From: an uncultured Erysipelotrichales bacterium
Lineage (GTDB): Bacteria > Bacillota_I > Bacilli_A > Erysipelotrichales > Coprobacillaceae
NCBI GenBank assembly: GCA_910579135.1
Contig: CAJTTM010000046.1
Span: 1 to 18,677, forward strand
Direction: 5' to 3'
DNA length: 18,677 bases
Shown here piece by piece: positions 13,981 to 18,677 of the stretch. The position numbers and the translations under genes are program-made. The notes below the pieces were generated by a model. It was given only the letters and a program-made list of their open reading frames with translations. It ran no database searches and had not been told where the DNA came from. Each line of letters begins with the position of its first letter. The first letter of the stretch is position 1.

Positions 13981-15251
13981 TTACATGGATATCGGCTTTA
14001 GGTGGAATTGTCCTAGATATTATTGGTGTTCTATTAGCTGATTATTTCTATTCACAATTTTATACAAGAAAGTATCATTCTATCTATTTTAAATTAATCG
14101 TTATATTTGTAGTAGGATTGACTCATTATTTCTTTTTCTTGTTTCAATATACGTTTCTAATAGATTACCTAATTATTGGTATTTTGTCACTTGGTTATCA
14201 AATGGAAATTAAAGATAGATTAAAAGTTATTTTTATGGTTAGTATTATGAATATATTAATTGATTTTATAACATATAACTTATGTTTATATATTTTTAAT
14301 TATAGAACGTTGATAATTAATCATGTTTTTGATAATTTTCTGGCTTTTCTTCAAATGATTTTAGGTAAATATATTTTATTTGTATTTCTTAATTATATGA
14401 TATATAAGAAAAGAATTGTGAAAGATGTAAATGCGAAAATTTTTAAATATACTTCATTGGGTGTATCATTATTTCTAGGAATTTCCGTTTTAGTTTTCTA
14501 TAATGAAATATTGTTTTATTATGATATTATTGGACGTTTATTTATATTTGTGATTATTTTGTATAATGTAATTTTGGTTGTTTTTAATCACTATCAAAAT
14601 GTACATACAAGAACAATTAATGAATTAGAGGTTTTAAAGGAAAATATTGGATATCAGGATGAATATGTACGTGGCGTTGTAGAAAATGAAGGTACAATTA
14701 GAAAGTTGAAACATGATTTATTGAATCAATATACTGGATTATATGGATATTTAGAGAAAGGAAATTATGATAAGATAGGGGATTTTCTTAGTAAAGAAAT
14801 TAAGAATTTGAAAAGTATGGAAAGAGTAACTTATTTTGGAGATGCTTATATAGATTCTTTAATTTCTCATAAGTTGTATGAAGCTAAAGAAAAAGGAATT
14901 GATATAGAAGTATCATGTAATATCATAAGTATTGGTAAAATTAATCCACCAGATTTAGGAATTTTGATTGCGAATGCTCTTGATAATGCGATTGAAGCAA
15001 GTGAGAAAGTTGAGGATAAGAAGATTACTTTAAAGGTAATGATGAAGGGAAGTTATCTACATATGATTTTTACAAATTATTGTATAAATAAGGAAATTGA
15101 CTTATCTAAAACAAGTAAATTGCATGATAAACGTAATCATGGTTATGGGATTAAAAGTATGAAACATATTGTCAGCTTATATAATGGTCGTATAAAATTT
15201 GATAGAAAAGATAATTTAATGGAAGTTAGTGTTATTTTATGTATTGCTTAG
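13977..15251 (+). CDS. GHKL-domain sensor histidine kinase (AgrC/ComD-like)
   Basis: A 424-residue kinase with six or seven N-terminal membrane helices (residues about 8-206), then a dimerisation coiled region (about 210-245). The phospho-accepting H246 is in LKHDLLNQ, and the GHKL ATPase domain occupies about 290-424. The N box is NALDN (333-337), and the G box HGYGIKS (388-394). This is the HPK10-type layout of kinases that sense secreted peptides, such as AgrC, ComD and BlpH. The ligand here is unknown; the secreted protein of the divergent operon, or a fragment of it, is the obvious candidate. There is no agrB-like processing gene. After the stop no convincing terminator is seen, so read-through toward ftsA is possible. 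Confidence 0.93.
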   Translation: MITWISALGGIVLDIIGVLLADYFYSQFYTRKYHSIYFKLIVIFVVGLTHYFFFLFQYTFLIDYLIIGILSLGYQMEIKDRLKVIFMVSIMNILIDFITYNLCLYIFNYRTLIINHVFDNFLAFLQMILGKYILFVFLNYMIYKKRIVKDVNAKIFKYTSLGVSLFLGISVLVFYNEILFYYDIIGRLFIFVIILYNVILVVFNHYQNVHTRTINELEVLKENIGYQDEYVRGVVENEGTIRKLKHDLLNQYTGLYGYLEKGNYDKIGDFLSKEIKNLKSMERVTYFGDAYIDSLISHKLYEAKEKGIDIEVSCNIISIGKINPPDLGILIANALDNAIEASEKVEDKKITLKVMMKGSYLHMIFTNYCINKEIDLSKTSKLHDKRNHGYGIKSMKHIVSLYNGRIKFDRKDNLMEVSVILCIA

Positions 15252-15331
15252 TCTTTGGGTAATGTTAAATTCTCTAATTATAAAAAAATAAATGTTGATG
15301 AAGATTATTTGTTTTATTCTTACTATTTTTA

Positions 15332-15340
15332 TGTTATTAT
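15332..15340 (+). promoter_or_regulatory. Extended -10 promoter for ftsA-ftsZ
   Basis: TG-T-TATTAT (15332-15340) is an extended -10 element 29 bp before the ftsA ATG. No good -35 exists at 17 bp (TTTTAT). TTGTTT is 20 bp away. The 118 bp between the kinase gene and ftsA are otherwise featureless. Confidence 0.45.
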
Positions 15341-15369
15341 ATATGTAAGATTTTAAAGGAGAATTGTGT

Positions 15370-16635
15370 ATGAAAGATATCTATGCTGCATTAGACATAG
15401 GAAGTGCGACAATTAAATTACTTGTTGGTGAAACAGTAAGTTCAAATATAAACGTTTTATTTTCAAAAAAAATCATTAGTCATGGTATAGTTAAAGGTAA
15501 AATTGAGAAGATGAGTGCTGTTGTCGAAGATATTAAGCAATTACTTGCAGAAGCAGCAGATGTTCTTGGCGCACCAATTACAAGTGTGGCTTTATGTATT
15601 CCTTCTTTATATGCGAGAATTTATCAAAGTGATGGAATTACTAAAGTGAATTCTTTGGATGATAGAATTACAAATGATGATATTATAAGAGCATTAAAGC
15701 TTTCTAAAAGATTTGATAGAAGTAGTGAAGAAGAAATTGTATCGGTCATTCCTATTAATTATTATTTGGATACTAAAGTTATAAATAAGTCTCCTATTGG
15801 AATGAAATCAGCTTCATTGAAAGTTGAATCTTTGATTATTACAACTAAGAAGGATTATTTTTATGACTATATTCTAGCAGTAGAAAAAGCTGGTTTGGAA
15901 GTCTTAGAGGTGACGATTAATTCATTTGCCTGTGCTAAAGAGGCTTTCGATGAGGTTTATCTTCAAGAGGGAGCAATTTTAATTGACATTGGATTTAAGA
16001 GTTCTACCATTGCATTTTTTGAGGATGGATATTTAAAATATATTGCTCAAGCGCCAGTTGGTGGTTATGATTTAACGAAAAAGATAGCCGCTTCTTGGAA
16101 GATTGTTTTAGATAAGGCTGAGGTATATAAAGTTAAATATGGAACTTGTGATGTTGAGATAGGTGATGAAGATATTATACATACAACAAAACTGAAAGAT
16201 GAAGAAGTTAAATACACACAAAAAGATTTAGCTATTGAACTTGAAGCTGGTGTTAGAGAAATTATGGAAGTCATTAAAACGAAGATTGATGTTATCAATG
16301 ATGGACGTAATTATGAAACCATTATTGTTGGTGGTGGTGGTGAATTACCTATGCTAGATAAGGTGGCTAGTGAGGTGCTTGGATGTGTTGTTCGAAGTTA
16401 TCGACCTGAAACTATTGGGACTAGAGATATGGTATTTGTTTCTTGCTTGGGTATGATGTATTATATGAATGATCGTAATTATATTTTAGGTAAGATTGAG
16501 CCATCCGTAGTTTTATCAGATATCTCAAATACTATGGGAGTTCGTTTTAAAGGATTGACAAAAACCAAAAGTAATGATGATAAAAGTGGTGGTAAGTTTT
16601 CAAGATTTTTGGAAAATATTTTTAGCGAAGATTAA
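15370..16635 (+). CDS. ftsA: Cell division protein FtsA
   Basis: FtsA is an actin-like ATPase that tethers FtsZ to the membrane at midcell and recruits later divisome proteins. The 421 residues show the actin-fold signatures: phosphate-1 loop ALDIGSATIK (7-16), phosphate-2 loop near D206 (LIDIGFKS), and the adenosine motif VGGGGELP (320-327). A C-terminal amphipathic helix (GGKFSRFLENIF, 408-419) is the membrane-targeting sequence. The start is ATG 15370, with AAAGGAGAA 8 nt upstream; an in-frame TTG at 15364 is too close to that site. No divIB/ftsQ or mur genes precede it; instead the accessory locus does. ftsZ follows after 32 bp, so the two should be co-transcribed. Confidence 0.95.
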   Translation: MKDIYAALDIGSATIKLLVGETVSSNINVLFSKKIISHGIVKGKIEKMSAVVEDIKQLLAEAADVLGAPITSVALCIPSLYARIYQSDGITKVNSLDDRITNDDIIRALKLSKRFDRSSEEEIVSVIPINYYLDTKVINKSPIGMKSASLKVESLIITTKKDYFYDYILAVEKAGLEVLEVTINSFACAKEAFDEVYLQEGAILIDIGFKSSTIAFFEDGYLKYIAQAPVGGYDLTKKIAASWKIVLDKAEVYKVKYGTCDVEIGDEDIIHTTKLKDEEVKYTQKDLAIELEAGVREIMEVIKTKIDVINDGRNYETIIVGGGGELPMLDKVASEVLGCVVRSYRPETIGTRDMVFVSCLGMMYYMNDRNYILGKIEPSVVLSDISNTMGVRFKGLTKTKSNDDKSGGKFSRFLENIFSED

Positions 16636-16667
16636 TGAAATAAATATAAAAGGTGAGGTAGAAATAT

Positions 16668-17759
16668 ATGGATACAAATATGGATTTTATGCAATCAGCA
16701 AATATTAAAGTAGTTGGTGTTGGTGGTGGAGGATGTAACGCCATCAAAAACATGATTGATGCAGATGTTCAAGGTGTTGAATTTTATATTGCGAATACAG
16801 ATGCTCAAGTATTAAAAGGAATAGATGGACCATCAAAACTTATTTTGGGTAGAGATTTAACTCATGGTTTAGGAGCTGGTGGTAATCCAGAAATTGGAAG
16901 AAAAGCCGCTTTAGAAACAGAAAACGAAATTAGAGAAGCTTTAACGGGAGCGAATATGGTATTTATTGCTGCTGGAATGGGCGGAGGAACGGGAACAGGT
17001 GCAGCTCCTGTTGTTGCGAAAATTGCAAGAGATATGGGTGCTTTAACTGTTGGTGTAGTAACTTCTCCATTTACATTTGAAGGTCCTAAGAGAATGAAAC
17101 AAGCGATGGAAGGTCTTGGTGAACTTAGAGAAAACGTAGATTCTATTATTGTTGTATCAAATGACAGATTGTTAGATGCAATCGGTGGTCGTCCAATGGC
17201 TGAAGCTTTTAGAGAAGCCGATAATGTACTTCGTCAAGGGGTGCAAACTATTACTGATTTGATTGCAACTCCATGTGTTATCAACCTTGACTTTGCAGAT
17301 GTTTCTTCAGTGATGAAAGATAGAGGAAATGCCTTGATTGGTATTGGTATGAGTGATGCTGAAAATAAGGCTGAGGAAGCTGCAAAACGTGCTATCTCTT
17401 CTCCTTTATTAGATGTTTCTATTGCTGGTGCTAAGGATGCTATTGTTAATGTTACTGGTGGTGCTAATATTACATTATATGATGCTAATACTGCTCTAGC
17501 AACTATTAGAGAAGCTGTTGGAAATGATGTAAATACAATTTTGGGTGTTCATATTAATGAACAATTTGATGATCAGATTATTGTAACAATTATTGCTACT
17601 GGATTTGAAGAAGAAACAGTAGAAGAACCAGTTGTTGTTACTCCAAAGCAAACACGTATAAGTTCTAAATATGAGTCACCAGTAAAACCTATGGATCTTC
17701 CAGAGGAAGATGATTTTGAAGATGATGTACCATCATTTTTAAAACATAGAAAAATTTAA
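16668..17759 (+). CDS. ftsZ: Cell division protein FtsZ
   Basis: The tubulin-like GTPase that builds the Z ring. The 363 residues contain GVGGGGCNA (17-25), the tubulin signature GGGTGTG (105-111) and the T7 catalytic loop NLDFAD (206-211). The globular part ends near 318. A short linker then leads to the C-terminal peptide DDVPSFLKHRKI (352-363), which binds FtsA and other tethers. AGGTGAGG (16651-16658) lies 9 nt before ATG. A second in-frame Met (residue 5) is a less likely start. Co-transcribed with ftsA. It is followed by proC, not by the ylmD/ylmE/sepF cluster usual in Bacillus; those genes may lie beyond the window. Confidence 0.98.
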   Translation: MDTNMDFMQSANIKVVGVGGGGCNAIKNMIDADVQGVEFYIANTDAQVLKGIDGPSKLILGRDLTHGLGAGGNPEIGRKAALETENEIREALTGANMVFIAAGMGGGTGTGAAPVVAKIARDMGALTVGVVTSPFTFEGPKRMKQAMEGLGELRENVDSIIVVSNDRLLDAIGGRPMAEAFREADNVLRQGVQTITDLIATPCVINLDFADVSSVMKDRGNALIGIGMSDAENKAEEAAKRAISSPLLDVSIAGAKDAIVNVTGGANITLYDANTALATIREAVGNDVNTILGVHINEQFDDQIIVTIIATGFEEETVEEPVVVTPKQTRISSKYESPVKPMDLPEEDDFEDDVPSFLKHRKI

Positions 17760-17777
17760 AAATAATGTGTGATTATA

Positions 17778-17835
17778 TATAATTATTAAATTGAACCCCA
17801 TAGTTAAAAGAAACAACTATTGGGGTCTTGTTTTT
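17778..17835 (+). terminator. Hairpin (terminator or leader) between ftsZ and proC
   Basis: ACCCCA (17795-17800) pairs with TGGGGT (17821-17826), and TAGTT (17801-17805) with AACTA (17815-17819), leaving one bulged T. The tail is CTTGTTTTT (17827-17835), an imperfect T tract that abuts the proC ribosome binding site. A consensus TATAAT at 17778-17783 lies just upstream. So the stem either ends the ftsZ transcript or sits at the 5' end of a proC transcript. Confidence 0.6.
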
Positions 17836-17845
17836 GGAGGATAAT

Positions 17846-18631
17846 ATGAAAAAAATTGGATTTATTGGTTTAGGGAATATGGCAGGAGCGATTTTGAAAG
17901 GTGCTCTTAAAAGTGGTTTTTTAAACGAAGATGATGTTGTTGCATATGATATAGATGAAAGTAAATATTCAAATTTTAATGAATATCATTTAATAAAAGC
18001 AAAAAACGAAAAGGAGTTAGTTGAAAATTCTGAAATTATTTTTGTTGGGGTGAAACCACAGGTTGTTGAAAAAGTTATTTTACCTTTAAAAGAAGTATTA
18101 CAAGATAAAGCTATCATATCAATTGTACTTGGATATGATTTTAATAAATATAATCAATTATTAGATGAAAGCACTAGACATATTTTTGTGATGCCTAATA
18201 CACCAGCGTTAGTCAATGAAGGAATGTCATTAATAGAAGAATCACATTCTTTATTAAAAAATGAATTTGAATTTGTTGTAAGTCTATTCTCCTCTATTGG
18301 GGAAGTAGAGATATTGCCAAGTCATTTGATGAGTGTGGGTGGAGCGCTAAGTGGATGTGGTCCAGCATATATTTATATGGTTATTGAAGGATTGGCAGAT
18401 GGAGCAGTAAAAAAAGGAATGCCTAGAGCTTTAGCGTATAGATTAGCAAGTCAAACTGTATTAGGTGCAGGAAAAATGCAAATGGAAACTTCTTTACATC
18501 CTGGAATCCTTAAAGATAACGTATGTTCTCCAGGTGGAACAACAATTAAAGGTGTAAGTATATTAGAAAAAAAAGGTTTAAGAAGTGCTATGATTGAAGC
18601 AGTAGAGCAAGGACTTGCTCCTAAAAAATAA
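17846..18631 (+). CDS. proC: Pyrroline-5-carboxylate reductase
   Basis: ProC reduces pyrroline-5-carboxylate to proline with NAD(P)H, the last step of proline synthesis. The 261-residue protein has the Rossmann start FIGLGNM (6-12), MPNTP (116-120), GGALSGCGPA (165-174) and the C-terminal family signature around residues 205-238 (LGAGKM... SPGGTTIKG). GGAGG (17836-17840) is 5 nt before the ATG at 17846; an in-frame TTG at 17828 lies within the hairpin tail and is rejected. It follows ftsZ by 86 bp and may be read from ftsZ or from the TATAAT at 17778. Its own stop is followed by an A-rich stretch and then a likely ribosome binding site. Confidence 0.97.
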   Translation: MKKIGFIGLGNMAGAILKGALKSGFLNEDDVVAYDIDESKYSNFNEYHLIKAKNEKELVENSEIIFVGVKPQVVEKVILPLKEVLQDKAIISIVLGYDFNKYNQLLDESTRHIFVMPNTPALVNEGMSLIEESHSLLKNEFEFVVSLFSSIGEVEILPSHLMSVGGALSGCGPAYIYMVIEGLADGAVKKGMPRALAYRLASQTVLGAGKMQMETSLHPGILKDNVCSPGGTTIKGVSILEKKGLRSAMIEAVEQGLAPKK

Positions 18632-18659
18632 AAAAAAGTAAAAAAAAGGCTTTACAAAG

Positions 18660-18677
18660 GAAGAGAAAGGTGATAAT
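18660..18677 (+). promoter_or_regulatory. Probable ribosome binding site of a gene starting just past the window
   Basis: GAAAGGTGAT near the right end (about 18666-18675) resembles the binding sites used elsewhere in this window, for example before ftsZ. It implies that another plus-strand gene starts within a few bases beyond the edge, 30-45 bp after proC. Confidence 0.5.

Noticed and set aside
13977..15251. Complete agr quorum-sensing system
   Set aside because: The kinase and regulator are of that type, but no AgrB-like protease or short AgrD-like propeptide frame is seen on either strand.
16065..16298. Minus-strand frame of 77 residues within ftsA
   Set aside because: Antisense to a core gene, Ser/Ile-rich, no start signal.
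1..18677. Insertion sequences, prophage, CRISPR array or integration site
   Set aside because: No transposase, integrase, regularly spaced repeats or flanking tRNA found; the accessory locus has no visible target-site duplication.

Overview
The window is about 18.7 kb of very AT-rich DNA with strong AGGAGG-type ribosome binding sites and A/T-ending codons. It fits a low-GC Bacillota, most like Erysipelotrichia/Coprobacillaceae; that placement is an inference from protein style and base composition. TGA is used as a stop (ends of the GT2, response-regulator and ATPase genes) and Trp is TGG, which argues against a Mycoplasma-type code.

Layout. (1) 1-3296: an incoming terminator, then a tight operon rodZ-like, pgsA, pncC/cinA-C and recA, the order known from Bacillus, closed by a terminator shared with the convergent neighbour. 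(2) 3295-5540: a minus-strand Sfp-type phosphopantetheinyl transferase and a plus-strand ABC-F ATPase of YkpA/YbiT type with its own terminator. (3) 5560-10312: a GT2 polyprenyl-phosphate glycosyltransferase overlapping a YfhO-type GT-C membrane protein, a pair of the kind that decorates lipoteichoic acid or other envelope glycans, then a membrane-anchored alpha/beta hydrolase with its own promoter and a palindrome. (4) 10300-15251: an accessory locus. A leftward operon encodes a small secreted protein, two short permeases, an ABC ATPase and a third small membrane protein. Divergent from it is a LytTR response regulator and GHKL sensor kinase pair. The 155 bp between them hold an array of CATT/AATG inverted and direct repeats that look like operators. 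(5) 15330-18677: ftsA and ftsZ (core division), then proC, with a hairpin between ftsZ and proC. The window ends in what looks like the ribosome binding site of another gene.

How the genes fit together: the outer blocks are conserved housekeeping genes (shape, phospholipid, recombination, division, proline). The middle holds envelope-glycosylation and a self-contained secreted-protein/ABC/two-component module, the best candidate for an under-described system. Its three small membrane proteins share a loop motif centred on R-(I/L)-(G/S), suggesting duplication from one ancestor. No tRNA, rRNA, insertion sequence or CRISPR array was seen.
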